NCBI RefSeq assembly: GCF_964204645.1
Contig: NC_134027.1
Span: forward strand, 15,736,485-15,800,484
Direction of reading: 5' to 3'
DNA length: 64,000 nt
Origin: Tubulanus polymorphus
Taxonomy: Eukaryota; Nemertea; Palaeonemertea; Tubulaniformes; Tubulanidae
The notes beneath the pieces are model-generated. The model did not search any database and was not told where the DNA came from. It saw only the letters and a program-made list of their open reading frames with translations. Below are positions 30,278-43,779 of this stretch, one piece after another. The position numbers and the translations under genes were made by a program. Each line of letters starts with the position of its first letter. Positions within the stretch are counted from its first letter, which is position 1.

Positions 30278-30889
30278 TGTATTTTAAGGTGAGAATCCGT
30301 TAACCAGGGAATGTATAAATGATTTCTTTAATAATATGAGTAATGCTAGCAAATGAGTAGGCCTACTCGGTGAAGCAATGATCATTGTTGGCTACTTACT
30401 TAATGCCTAGCTTTTTTGGGGGATGCGCCTAGAATAGATTTAGGCCCTAAATATAATGGGTAGAGCCAGTCAGTGGAATGCCTTAATAGCAGCTAGTTAT
30501 GGCCTGGTTTACACTGAATGTGCATGACAATTTATTTTGATTACTTTCTTTCCAGCTATTATTCGTGGAATGAACTGGGCACTACGGTCTTCAATTCCTT
30601 TGCGGATTCTTGCAGGAATATTAAAACACAGTGCGCAAATGTATGTTTAAAATTAGGCTTTTTCGACATTGACAGCCAAAGACGTAACTTAACAGGCTAA
30701 CTTAAGCGCAACTGTCTCAGATGCTGTAAGTACTTGACGTTTTGCGTAATTTTTTTTTTGTAATGCAATATTTGGATTAGTAATCAGTCGTGCTAACGTA
30801 CATGCAGAATTGGATTCATTGTAATTATGGGATGATAATTCATGGGCGTCACGAGTCCTGCAACATACCCTTGATATGAAGCTTTTTTA
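30278..30889. other. Non-coding gap
   Basis: About 600 bases between the small palindrome and duplicated segment B. No gene or repeat supported. Confidence 0.5.
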
Positions 30890-32911
30890 ATGTTAATCAT
30901 TGACTTGTTTTGGAGTAAACTGAATAGCCCTTAAAATACCAATGCCACGTGGCTTGGTGTCTATGCTCTACGAGACTGTAGTAATAGATTTTCACAACAA
31001 ACTCATGATTTCAAATAGTCTCCTCAGATATCTATATATTATTTCGCTCCTTACCCAAGTAATTCTTACATTTGATTGCTTAATTACAGATGGAAAGAGG
31101 TCAGATGGCATGAAAATCGACTGTGGCTGACTAATTGGCACGAGTAACCAAAATGCTTCAATCATCAGGGGTAGACAAATTAGCCGAAGATGAATGAAAA
31201 CTTCACCTTGATGATCATCAGTTGATTTTGCTATAATTATTTGCCTGGATATATCCTTCATTTCAAAATCTGTCTTCAGTAGAATTTCTTTCAATAAAAT
31301 ATTTTGAAGATTGAATTTGAATTGATCTTAAAACCAGAGAAAGCATTCAGAAATTTAGAAAATCCTTGACTCATAAGCAAATTCTGTCAGTTAAGGTCTT
31401 TTTGGTCGAATCAAGCCGAGGGCTCAGGTGACTAAAACTCAATTCCTCACTGTCTTATAATGCCGAGTATGACGGAGTTTACACACTGAAACACGTTGGG
31501 CTGTGTAAGTGTAATTTGGATAAGTCCACAATATAATGACCGCCCTGCCCCGCTGCATCTGAGACGTCAACAAGTTAGACTGTATTGCTTCGATGACAAA
31601 CTGACTCCTACGCAAGATGACCATCCAATTCAAATGTAAATTAAGAAAGAAAACAACAAAACTAGTTGCGTTGATCAACAAAAATAAATCAATAGTTTAT
31701 TACAATACTTCAATTTCAAAATAAGGATAGGAAAAAATTGAACAATAAGTGTGTTTGCCATGCGTCTTTAAATATTTCCCAAGAATATGTCTTAGTCTGG
31801 CCACCACCTGCCTCGACGTCAGACTTTTTCGAGATTTTCGCTAAAAATACGAAACAAGACAAAATTGATGGATGGGAATCATACATGCTACATTCACTTT
31901 TACTGCGAACATTGGAATGAGCTAAAGCAATTTTCTAGGAGGAAAAATTGAGTCAAATGATGTTTCAAAATCTGGACGGGAAAAGTTTTACTGAATTGTA
32001 TGGCTAATGGCAAATACATGTTTATATTGATAAGGTAAATATCTGTATAAAAGGTTGTATAGCAACTTGAATTGAAGGATTAATACAATAGGTCTCTTAT
32101 TCTAAAAGACGAGTGAGCCCGACTTACTAGATTGGTCATGTGAATCAACATCAAATTTAGAACTATCATCCATTTTTAGTTTTCAATCAAAGACCAACCT
32201 ATGAAATAAAGTACATATTTTTCTGATAACAACCTGGAATAAATTAAAATAAATCTGAGGAATTCACCAAATTACTGTATCGAACTCCTAATAGGGCCTA
32301 TATAACCTATAGATTGATACTTACATACGACAAATTGACGAAGAAACTTCATTTGACAGTATACAAACTCGCGGACAAACTCCCAAAATGAATCATGTCC
32401 TATTCACCTAGAATCAAACAAAATACAACTAAAAAATTCACAATACAGATTTCGGTTTCGAATCCTTCAAATAGCTGTTTACTTACATGAAACGAATTAT
32501 CAAACTACTTCTGCCGACAGCATACCAACTCGCTGACACACCCCCAAAATGAAACGTATCATGATAAACATCTGGAATTAAACGTAATAAAGCCACAAAA
32601 TTTACAAAATGTCGGTTTCGAATCCCTCAAATAGCCTTACACTTACAAATGATGGATTATCAAACAACTATGAACTCCCACAACGCCACATGTCTTTGAT
32701 AATCTACAGTGAAAACCTGGAATTAAATGAAATAAATCTTAAAATTCCGATTTGAACCCAACGTAGGCCCTCTCTCTACTTGTAGGCCTAAGATCTTGAA
32801 ATAGGATAAATAATGTTATGATGAAAAAGGCATAATGGTTCGGAAAAAATTGAATTCAATATGGCTCTTGGCCCGGCAAAGTTTGCTTTTGAAATATCCT
32901 TTTGATTAGGC

Positions 32912-33138
32912 TGTTGAGGATTTATGTATTATGATTTATGTATCATATGTTCATGTATTATACACAGTTGTAACTGCTTTGCGTAGTTGACTGATTTTCT
33001 GTAACATAGTTCAATGAGCATGACTGTACGTACTATAAGTAGCCAAACTGCAAATAAAATCATTATTATATATCAAGTCTATACCAGAGTTCGTGTCTGT
33101 AGTCTTGTTGAGGACCTAACCTAAGGGAAAACAGCACA
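32912..33138 (+). repeat. Bel/Pao 5' LTR
   Basis: 227 bases from TGTTGAGGATTTATG to AACAGCACA. It contains a TATAAGTAG promoter-like box near 33036 and AATAAA near 33055. Confidence 0.95.
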
Positions 33139-33141
33139 TTT

Positions 33142-33155
33142 TGGTCCCTCGAACC
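33142..33155 (+). promoter_or_regulatory. Putative primer-binding site
   Basis: TGGTCCCTCGAACC lies three bases after the 5' LTR, where a tRNA 3' end would prime minus-strand synthesis. The tRNA identity was not determined. Confidence 0.5.
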
Positions 33156-33162
33156 GTTCAGA

Positions 33163-36100
33163 ATGGCAGAAATCTTGAAATCTAGCAACTATCAGGCGTT
33201 GGTGAGAAAAAGAACTGCACAGAGAGCTCAATCTACTAAGATCATCAACGTAGCCGACGAGATCACGAACAGCCAAACCTGCCAGCCACCAGACATCAAA
33301 AAACTTCAACGTAGTTCATGTCAGCTACAAGACAAAATCCGAGAACTCGATATGATTAACGAATCCATGTTGGAGATGATCGACAACGATGAAATGTACA
33401 TGAAAGTGTCGGAAGAGGCGGAGGATGTAATCTCCAAAGTGAAAGACCGTAAGTTGTTTTACGACCAATATGCTAATGCGCGAACGTCTCCAAACTGTCC
33501 GTCAGATATTAACAGTTCAAACACCCGAATTAAAGTTAATCTCCCGAAATTAGAACTTACCACATTCAACGGAAATGTTATGAAATGGTTACCATTCTGG
33601 GACTCTTTCAATGCAGGCGTTCATTCAATACATTCGATTCCGAATGTTCAGAAATTTCAGCATTTGAAACCATTATTGTCCGGTCCAGCTCTTGATTGCA
33701 TTCAAGGGTTGACACTAACTGACGCAAATTACATACATGCGATTGATATTTTGACTCGACGTTTTGGCCAGGAACATAAAATCATCGACAGCCATATGCA
33801 AGCGTTAATGTCCGAACCAACACCTTCGTATAACTCTTTCTCGATGAGGAAATTCGCAGATAACTTTAAGTGTCACGTACGAGCGTTAGAAAACCTTGGC
33901 GATATGTCATACCGAGATATGTTAGTTTCTTTAATCTGGAATAAATTGCCACCAGAATGCAGAGGTAATATTGTTCGCTTTCATGGCAATAGAAGATTTT
34001 CCCTGAATGAAATACGACAATTTCTGTTTAATGAATTAGATATTTTAGAAGCTGGAGCAGGGAAGCGAGAATCATCAGTTTCAACATTGTTCACTAATCA
34101 GAAACAACCTGTAAACGTATTCCGAAATCCTAGGAATCAAAATTTTACTGATAAATCGAGATCTGTGCATTGCACATATTGTAAGGCTAAAGACCATAAC
34201 TCAGAAAACTGTTCGAATTTGAAATCTGTGGATGATAGGGTTGCTCATATAAAATCAAATAAATTATGTTTTAACTGTTTAGGTCCGCATCTCATATTAG
34301 CTTGTAAATCTCGATATAATTGTAGATTGTGTAAAAGAAGACATCACACTAGCATTTGTGCATCAATATATCAAGCTAAATCAAGAAATAATCAAGTACT
34401 TGATAATCCAATTGTATCTTCTCATCAATTTCAGGCTTCTCGACAGTTGTTGGCTACTAATACTTCAAATGCTCATTCGAACGTTGACAGGGATCAGTCG
34501 CGTTTACAGCAACAGGGTGATTCAATGTTGAACTCGGTTCAGTCTCATCAACCGACTGCAGACGTATCCTTATCCATTGGCACTGAGCGAAAATCAGTGT
34601 CTACGTTATTCACAAAAGGTCATAGTACAATACTTTTAAAGACAGCAATAGCGCCCGTACTCAACCCTGAATATCCTCAACTCCGTCCACTCGCTAACAT
34701 AATTTTCGATGACGGTTCTCAGAGATCTTTCATTTCACATGACTTGTCGCAACAACTCAATCTTCAACCATTGAGGCAAGAAGAACTTAACATTTCTGGT
34801 TTTGGTTCAACGAACTCTGGTCATCAAATTCTTAGTGTAGTAAATCTTCACATTGTTTGTAAAGATGGCAGCTTGGTACAATTAGAATTATTAGTATTTC
34901 CTACGATATCGACTCCAATTGACGTTAGTTCGATAACACAAGTACATAATTACTCTCATCTTCGTGATCTCGAATTAGCACATTCCCCAGGAAATGGTAC
35001 CTTCACAATCCAAATTTTGATAGGTGCAGATAATCACTACAAAATAGTTGACGGTCATTGTATTAAAGATGTGAATTCTAATTCCCTGACTGCCGTAAAA
35101 ACAAAACTAGGTTATGTCTTATCTGGTCCAGTAGAATATCCAAATCCTAGTTCTCAATCAATTTCCATGATTAGCTTAGTAGAGAATCATTCCGAGCAAA
35201 ACCTGAATGAGTTTTGGAAAATAGAATGTTTAGGGATAGATGATAAAATAGCAATCCTGGAAAGTGAAACTGATTTCATGCAACGTTACTCCGAGACCAT
35301 TATTCAACAAAACAATGGTCGATACATAGCTCCGTTTCCTTGGAAAATTGAGCATGAATCACTGCCTACCAACTATGATATATGCATGACTCGCACTCGC
35401 AAAACAGCTCGACGTTTAGGCAAAGATCCAGACATGTTACGTTTGTATTCCAAAATTATCCACGAACAAGAATCCCTCAAAATCATTGAACGAATTCCTC
35501 TTCACGAAAAAGTTCGTTATGATGGAAAATGCCACTTTATTCCTCATCACTCCGTGTTTAAAGACTCGCCTACAACGCCGATTCGCATCGTGTATGACTG
35601 CAGTTGTCATGAAAATTCTGACTCTCCTAGTTTGAACGACTGTCTTGAGCCCGGCCCTGCCTTACAGAATGACATTTCATCCATTCCTTTACGCTTCAGG
35701 TTATTCGAGTATGCCGCCATTTGTGATTTAGAAAAGCCTTTCTTACAGATTTCTTTAGGTAACGACAAAGACTTCACTAGATTTCTGTGGTTGTCTGATC
35801 CAAGCGATCCTGAAAGTCCATTCGTTGAGTATCGGTTCTGTGTTGTTTTGTTTGGTGCAACTTCCTCCCCGTTTATACTAAATGCAACGATTATCAAACA
35901 TCTACTACAATACGATTCTACTGTTTCCAGATCCATGCTTTCTAACGTTTATGTTGATAATTTCGGTGTATCTGTTCCGTCATCCGATGAATTGGACAAC
36001 TATTATCTTGAATGTCGCGAATTAATGAATGATGCAAGATTCAATCTTAGATCTTGGGCTTCTAATTGCGAATCTACACATGGACTTGCTGTTTCCGATG

Positions 36101-38571
36101 GGGTCTCTGACAATTCTACAACTGTCAAATTTCTAGGTTTAAAGTGGAACGTTCATTCCGATAAACTCAGTTTAATATCGAAGCCCTCTTTGACTGCACC
36201 AGATGAGCTCCTAACCAAACGTGAAATCTTGAGTGCAGCCAGCAAGATATATGATCCACTTGGTCTGCTTACCCCTGTAACTATTCGCGCGAAAATATTC
36301 ATGCAAAAACTCTGGTCAATGGGCGTAGAATGGGACGAGCCACTGAATGATTCAATTGTTGCTGAATGGTCGAAACTATCCATGTGCTTACATACTATAA
36401 GTTCTACTTTTTCTATTCCCAGATGCCCGGATCCAATTTTTCGTACTGATGTATTGAATTTACATGTCTTTGCCGACGCATCAGCAAAAGCGTATGGGGC
36501 ATGTGCCTATCTTTGTTGCAATAGAAGCTCGATTTCAAATTTGATCATCGCCAAAAGTCGAGTAACTCCGGTAAAGACAGTGTCTATTCCGAGACTAGAA
36601 CTGTGTGCAGCTGTTGTTGCTTCGAAGCTAGCAAAACACATCATTGAGAGTTTAAATTCTGAGATCAATCCACATGTTCATCTTTGGACGGATAGTCTGG
36701 TTACTTTAGGGTGGATCCGAGTCAAAGTCATCAAAGAATTGGTCGGTACAAATCCATGGAAATACGTTCCATCTCAAGATAACCCGGCTGACATTCTCAG
36801 TAGGGGCTTCAACGGTCAATCTTTGAATGAAAGCCAACTATGGTTAAAAGGGCCCAGCTGGCTTACCATTACTGATAAATGGCCCTCAAATCCTGGAGTA
36901 AAGGAAACCGTTTCTGATGATACGGAGATATCTTTGTTGAGCAGAGATACATTCGTCTACCTCGAGCCTATTATTGATATTTCTCATTTTTCTTCACTTC
37001 GCACATTGCTACGCGCGACTGCGTATGTTTTTCGTTATATCAATTGTCTGAAGTCAAAGATTAGAAACACAGACGAATTAACAATATCGGAGTTACATGC
37101 ATCTGAGTTATTCCTTGTAAAATCAGTTCAGAATACTCACTACAACCATGAAATAAAATGCCTCAGTGAAAACCTACCTTCTAGGCAGTATCCAATCATC
37201 AATCAATTGCGTTTGTTTTTGAAGGACGGCATACTCCGATCTGCAGGTCGTATTCATAATGCTCATATTCCATTTGAGACGCGATTTCCAATTCTATTGC
37301 CGCCAAACGATCCATACACGAAGTTAGTCGTTTGGGATAGTCATAATCGGTCATTCCATCAGGGAGTCAATCAAACTGTGACGGTAGTTCGAAAAAAATA
37401 CTGGATTCCTAGAGTACGACAAGTTGTCAAATCTGTCATTCGTCCATGTGTTACATGCAAAAAAGTGATCGGAAAATCTTACATGGCACCTCAAAGCCCC
37501 CTTTACCTTCACTGCGAGTCTCTGAAGCACGTCCTTTCGCTATCTGCGGTGTGGATTTCACAGGGGAAATCCTGGTCACTGATCAACCTGAGAAAATGTA
37601 CATATGCCTATTTACTTGTGCTGTCACAAAGGCTCTTCACTTGGAGTGCGTGTCCAATTTATCTGTTGAAACTTTGATGCATACTTTCCGCCGTTTTGCA
37701 AGTCGTCGAGGCACACCTCAGAAAATGATGTCGGATAATGCATCAACTTTCTGCTCCGCATCACAGGAAATAAAGAATCTACTGACCTCACCTAGCTTAA
37801 CATATAAACTGCAATGAAAATGTGGAGTGGTCGTTTATTCCAAAACGAGCCCCTTGGATGGGCGGATACTGGGAGAGGCTCGTTGGTATCGTCAAAACAT
37901 GCTTGAAAAAGGTACTCGGCCGGTCTCGTGTCAATAGTACTGAGTTGATAACAATCGTCACTGAAATAGAGAGTGTCGTAAATGACCGTCCATTGACATG
38001 CGTGTCATCCAACATTACTGATCCCGACCCTATCACCCCTGCACATTTCCTAACAGGACACATGATACGAAATTTGCCACATGTTGAGATTGATGAGACT
38101 GGATCAAAAGATCCCGAATTTATCTTAACGAAACAAAATGTTTCCAATAGATTACGAAAAATGAGTTTTATTTTCCAACAGCTGTGGAGAAGGTGGCATT
38201 CTGAATATTTACTTTCGCTCAGAGAAAAGTATAAATCCGTGTCAGGTAAATACAATGATAAAATCCGGGTCGGAGATGTAGTTCACATATACGATGAATC
38301 GCCGCGAATAAAATGGAAACTCGGCGTTGTTATGGAAATACATACCGGGAAAGATAACCTTCCGCGATCAGCTACGGTGAAGACTGCTGTCGGTAGGACC
38401 AACAGACAAATCGTTAAACTTATACCGCTCGAAATAACGTGTACGCCGGACTTCGTATCTTCCGTACCAGGAAATATAGATGCTTTTCGTCCAGAGATCA
38501 ATCGTCCGCGTCGTCTTGCCGCCGAGGAAGCGTCCGTGAGAATCAGGAATATTCTCCAACAAGACGATTGA
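33163..38571 (+). pseudogene. Bel/Pao Gag-Pol polyprotein, frameshifted in integrase
   Basis: The first 1,504 codons (33163-37677) run in order as follows. The DUF1759-type Gag core (LPKLELTTFNGNVMKWLPFW) comes first, then CCHC-like knuckles (CTYCKAKDHNSENC; CFNC...C). The aspartic protease shows IIFDDGSQRSFIS, with DDG where DSG/DTG is more usual. The RT has YVDN at the catalytic box instead of YVDD. RNase H (HVFADASAKAYGACAY; LWTDSLVTLGW) and the start of the integrase with its H/C zinc site follow. Near 37490 the frame shifts, and the catalytic core continues at ~37490-37817 (CGVDFTGEIL, SDNASTFCSA). Another break near 37815 precedes the third acidic residue (GYWERLVGIVK) and the C-terminal DUF5641-like region, which ends at 38571. 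Confidence 0.9.
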
Positions 38572-38712
38572 CATTTTGCGCCCCAGAGGATGCGTATTAT
38601 AATTTGTGCAAAGATACGTGTGATTGATTTGTGAAAGTACGAAGTTTTTGTGAAATCACGTATATTATTTGTGTTTATATTTTTTGTAATTTTCATTTTT
38701 CGGCCCGGAGAA

Positions 38713-38939
38713 TGTTGAGGATTTATGTATTATGATTTATGTATCATATGTTCATGTATTATACACAGTTGTAACTGCTTTGCGTAGTTGACTGATTTTC
38801 TGTAACATAGTTCAATGAGCATGACTGTACGTACTATAAGTAGCCAAACTGCAAATAAAATCATTATTATATATCAAGTCTATACCAGAGTTCGTGTCTG
38901 TAGTCTTCTTGAGGACCTAACCTAAGGGAAAACAGCACA
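38713..38939 (+). repeat. Bel/Pao 3' LTR
   Basis: 227 bases matching 32912-33138 with one substitution by eye, followed by the target duplication TAGGC. Confidence 0.95.
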
Positions 38940-39879
38940 TAGGCCTAGTTACACATTTTAAAAGCATATTTCTTTTTGCATCAAACTAAAAGCGGCTTTG
39001 TTGAGGAAAACTAAAAGCGGCTTTGTTGAGGAAAAGATTCGTTTGAGTCGTAAAATTTATAGCCTAGAACCAATTTCTTCGTCAAAGCGTGATGCGCAAT
39101 TTTGACTGGGTCTTATTTCCACGTGGTAGTGGACAGAAAATTTGAATAGGCCTAAATAATAGAATAATCTTTCTTAGGTTTCATGATAAAGATGCAGCAT
39201 TAACATAGATTAATGCTTATCTTTTACAATTAGGCTTATGTTTCAAAGGGAAACGCCCACAGTTGGTCGAACAGGGGTTAGGCATTGATGGTAGAGGGGC
39301 TGTGTGTGTGAAACAGAGAGATAAAAATGCACGGGAACGAGTTTATCGAGTGGAGCTTATTATTCCATCAGGGATAGTGATTAGTGTACTATAGTCATGT
39401 TATATATCAAAATGTTCCTTATTAGTTCCGCTGCATCGCTAAAAACAAATTGAGATAGGTTTCCCTGCATTTTTTTACATATTACATCACTTACAACGAT
39501 AAACGTCCGTCGCCGACTGAAAAATTCACAAAAACTTCCGCACTGAGAGCGCCACCGCACCAATTCAAATTGGATCGGAAACCCTCCAGCGATGCACTCT
39601 ATGATCTTTAGAACCTGTCTTTGCTGACTGGGAATAAGATAATTCAATTTCAATTTCAATTAATTCTTTATTGTTCCGTAACGTAGTTAAACGTTATAAG
39701 ATTAAGTACAATAAAGATAGGGGGATAAAATATAACATTTTACAGATAAAGATAACAAAAACAATAACAGTTTAATATACATATATACACGATGTAGACA
39801 GGTTTTCAGTAAGTGAATCAGTGATAGTTTAATTAATGGATACTGCGACGTAACACTCAGATTTCAGATTGTTTTTTTT

Positions 39880-42800
39880 TCATGAGTTAGACCCTTTCTC
39901 GATGTTTTTCCCTAAATATTTGGCCATTTCTATAGAGGACATTATAGTTACAAATTTGACTTTATCATTTACATTCGACATGCTAGGATATTGATTATAA
40001 AATTTATTCAACAGATCTGTTCTTAAATTATCAAATTTTGCACACTCCATTACAAAGTGGAACTCATCTTCTACTACTCCGCATCTGCTACATAAGCATT
40101 CTTCGGTGTTGTCATATCGCGGAAAGAGAGAATCGCGGAATTTTCCAAAAACGCGGAATTTCTTCATTTTTACTATAAATAGTAAACGGGTTTTCCCACC
40201 GGGATACCCACTGTCGGACAGGGCACCGGACCCAGGTTTTCAACACCGGGAATTAGTATTTGATAATTTATTATATCGCCAGTCAACAACTTAACGATAC
40301 TGTTCCAAATAATGGAGAACCTAGGCAATACGTGCTTTGCGAATTCAGTGATACAGAGTATCGCTGCATTAACTGAAGGAATACAAATCGATGGTACGTA
40401 AACGTAGGATTTGTGATGACACCATGGGTCATTCTCCAGGACTCACTTCCGAGTTAAGATTTGACTCTGGTCTCTGGATTTAAAACATTGGAAATGAATT
40501 GATTCTAAGTAACACATAGTTAACTCACAACTGTGGAACTGGATCGATGTCAGACGAAAATAAATAGACATTATGTATATTTCATTCTGGCTTAGGATTG
40601 TTCATGCGTGTTGTGTGTCTACATTGTTGTTATAAGCGAAATAATGTGGTTTATCTTTTATAATTAAATGATATGAAAGATTAATATGTAATAGATGAAA
40701 TCTAAGTGACGGACGCTTCGTCACTGCAGCTTGATTTAATTTTTACGACTAAGATTAAGAAATCATAACGATTCGAAAACAACCTCGTTCACGGAGTGTA
40801 ACAAAACCACTCAAAATAATGTCAGTGACTAAAGGAACACCGAGAAAATTAATTGTTGTCAATGAAACTGCCAAGAAACTCTTACTATAACTCTGGTGGT
40901 TATAAAAGTTAATTATACGCGAAAATGCATCAAATCGGTAGTCTTCCTAATTCACCGAGTACTGCTAAATTGGTAGTTTTTTTGTTTACATGCAATATGA
41001 ATTTGCAGAATTTGACAGTTAATTTATTGAGTAGGTCATCCTTTTCCATTACTTCCTCAATTGGGAATGTACCCTTGTTTTTGAATATTTTCTTAGCAGT
41101 GCTCGTTTTTGGTAACCAAATCTCACAACCATATAGTAGGATGGGTGTTACCAAAGTGTCAAACAGCTTTAACGATACATTGGGTGGACAATCTTGAATA
41201 CCAATAATTTTTTGAATACTGAGCATGGCTCGGTTAGCCGATTTGAATAGATCTTCTCTAGCTTTGTTAAAACACCCTGATGCTGTAAATATAAGTCCTA
41301 GATATTTGTACTCTTTTACTAATTCAACATTAATTCCATTTATATAAAAATGTGTGTTAATTGGTATATGGCCTTACTCTTTTCAATGTTTATTTCTAAA
41401 TTCCATTTTTGACAGTATTCTGCAATTTTGTCAAGGCAGTTTTGAAGACCATGTTTAGAATTCGACACTTATACAAGATCGTCGGCATATAATAGATAAT
41501 TTATCAGTATGTCGCCCAGTGGAACTGGGTCACAAGACTCATCGAATATAGACATAATATCGTTAATAAAAATGTTGAAAAGCATCGGACTCAGAGTGTT
41601 TCCTTGTTGTAACCCAATATTTGAGCTGAATTTGCTGGATGTTTGGTACTTGTTAAGTTTCACTCTACAGGTGATATTCCGATACATACTTTCAATGATG
41701 CGAATGAAGTGATCTCCTAATTCTAATTGTTTCAATTTGTATATTAGACCCTGGTGCCAGACTGAGTCAAATGCTTTTCGGAAATCAATGAAACAGGTAT
41801 AGAGTTTATTGGATGAGGATAATTTCTTATCGACAAGTCTCTTTAGTGTGAACATATGATCTGTGGTCCTACATTTAGGCATGAAACCAATCTGCTGAGG
41901 TACAATCAAATTGTTTGATTTCAAGTGCTTTGTTAGTCTGACATTCAGGATATGACAAAACACTTTACCGAGACAACTGCTTAAGGTAATTCCCCTATAG
42001 TTATCGGGCAATGATTTATCGCCCTTTTTATAGAGAGCAATCAGACCTTCAGCCCATGAATCTGGATAGAAGCCGCTAGAATAAACGTAGTTAAATAATT
42101 TTGAAAGGGGCTTGACAAGATAGTCTTTCCCGTACTTTAAAATTTCGTTGGTTAATCCATCAGGCCCTGGTGACTTGTTGTTCTTCAGGGCTGATAGAGC
42201 TTCCGAGATTTCTCTTTCCGTGATAAGAATGTCCAATTCAGTAGAAGTAGGTAAATGATTTGGTAAACCCCCCAGGTCTGCTCGGTTTAGTGAGTTTGCC
42301 TTTGCTAAATTTATAGACTTGAAATGGTCAATAAATATTTCCGGATCACAGATATCATTTTTATTCATTGTTTTCCCTCCATCGTTCTTTAACTCTTTGA
42401 TTATATTCCAATAGTCACGGGGTCTGCCTTTTAGTGAGGTAAGCATTGAAAGCTTGGATTGCCGAAATGCATTGCGTTTTACTTTAAGAAGTTTGCGGTA
42501 TCGTCTTTTCAGTATGAAATATTTCTCTCGGGTGACCCCATTAGTTTGCTTATGCAACATTTTCCCTGTGGCACGCAAATCATTCCTTAGAGGCGAGCAT
42601 TCTTTATCAAACCAACACTTTTCGCAGTTTACCTTAGTATTCTTTTCCATGCGTTTTTTCTTGGGCATTTTGATATCTTTATGTAGTATGGCTACAAATT
42701 CATCAACTATGTTGTTCACAGTGTGAATATCAGCAGTGTCTGAGGACCAGATATCTTTGTTGCATAGGTTATCTAATTCAATGATGATATCTGGGTTTGA

Positions 42801-43757
42801 TAAATACGAGTCTATTTCTTCTGGGTCTTTTAGTTTAGCAAACTGACTATTGTAAAAATCTGTATAAGTTGGTGGGTTATAGGCTCCCTCCAGAGGTCCA
42901 ACTGTTTCGTATTGCAGGCCTAATCCTATGGCACAATGATCTGAGAGCTCACTAAGTTGGCTATGGACATGAAAGTATTTGATAAGAGGGAAGATTTCAT
43001 CATTAATTAGAGCCAGATCTACAACACTACTTCCATTCCATTGGTGACAGGTATATTCACCAAAGTGGTCACCGGGGCACCGACCATTTAGAATACATAA
43101 ATTATTGGACATACACATTTCAACTATATTCTTGCCCATTTTGTTAATCGTTCTATCTTTGCTCCTCCTTATGGGCATTTCATTGACTGGTATGTATAAT
43201 TCGTTTAATACTGGTATGTATTCACTGTCATTTAAGTTAACATTATTACATTCATTTATAAGTCAAGTCCGAGCATTAAAATCCCCTAATAATAGGATAT
43301 TTCCAAGACTTGAGTATTTGGTGCACCCTAATTCAAGTAACTGAAAGTTCTCGTCTGAATTCTTCGAACCAAATGTAGAATTAATTGGGCTTATGTAACT
43401 TGCAGCAATAAATAAAGGTTTCTGTTGGATATCATGACTTGTGGTAGGGGTATATTTTAACCAAATTATTTCAGACGAAGACCTTTCAATTACTTTCACA
43501 TTATTCTTTAAACTATTTTTACATAAAATCACTATTCCACCATAGTTTCTCTTTGCATTTATACTACGTTTCCTTGTTAGATGGATGCTAAAATAATCCG
43601 ATATTTGTGGAAACGAGTCTTCATCGGTGTGCGTTTCGGTGAGACAAACAATGTCATAATTTTCTATCTGTTTTAAAAAATAACTGTCATTTAACTTGTT
43701 AGTGTACTGGTTAGACAGTCCTTGGGTGTTCCACGCACCTATGTTGAGCATATTCAC
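39880..43757 (-). pseudogene. LINE ORF2 (endonuclease-RT-zinc finger), degenerate
   Basis: The endonuclease starts MNMLNIGAWNTQGLSN with CLTETH, YGGIVILC and LLLGDFNART. A TGA at 43263-43265 follows, then the same frame continues with the C-terminal endonuclease (SVVDLALIND; LSDHCAIG) and RT blocks: KSPGPDGLTNEIL, LPDNYRGITLSSCLGK, CFIDFRKAFDSVWH, LQQGNTLSPMLF and LLYADDLV. A stop at 41469 directly after YADDLV and further breaks interrupt the thumb region (40925-41460). A final fragment at 39880-40167 has the C-terminal zinc-knuckle-like CSRCGVVEDEFHFVMEC. At least three stops or frame changes make it non-functional. Confidence 0.85.
40168..40924. other. Unassigned stretch inside LINE ORF2
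   Basis: About 750 bases between recognisable thumb and C-terminal zinc-finger coding parts of the LINE. It does not translate into LINE-like protein in any frame I read. It may be a nested insertion or highly decayed ORF2. Confidence 0.4.
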
Positions 43758-43779
43758 GGACTCTGGTAGTTATTGCGGT

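Larger units (their letters stand above)
32912..38939 (+). mobile_element. Bel/Pao LTR retrotransposon
   Basis: Two 227-bp LTRs (TG...CA) bracket one Gag-Pol frame. A 5-bp target duplication TAGGC is visible at 32907-32911 and 38940-38944, and the allelic-type empty site GATTAGGCCTAGTT is in copy A near 25630. I see one difference between the LTRs (G/C near 33107 and 38908), which indicates a young insertion. Despite this, the pol end carries frameshifts, so the copy is not autonomous as it stands. Confidence 0.95.

Noticed and set aside
36483-37677. Bel/Pao RNase H/integrase region as a host peptidase gene
   Set aside because: LTRs, target duplication and domain order place it firmly in the retrotransposon polyprotein.
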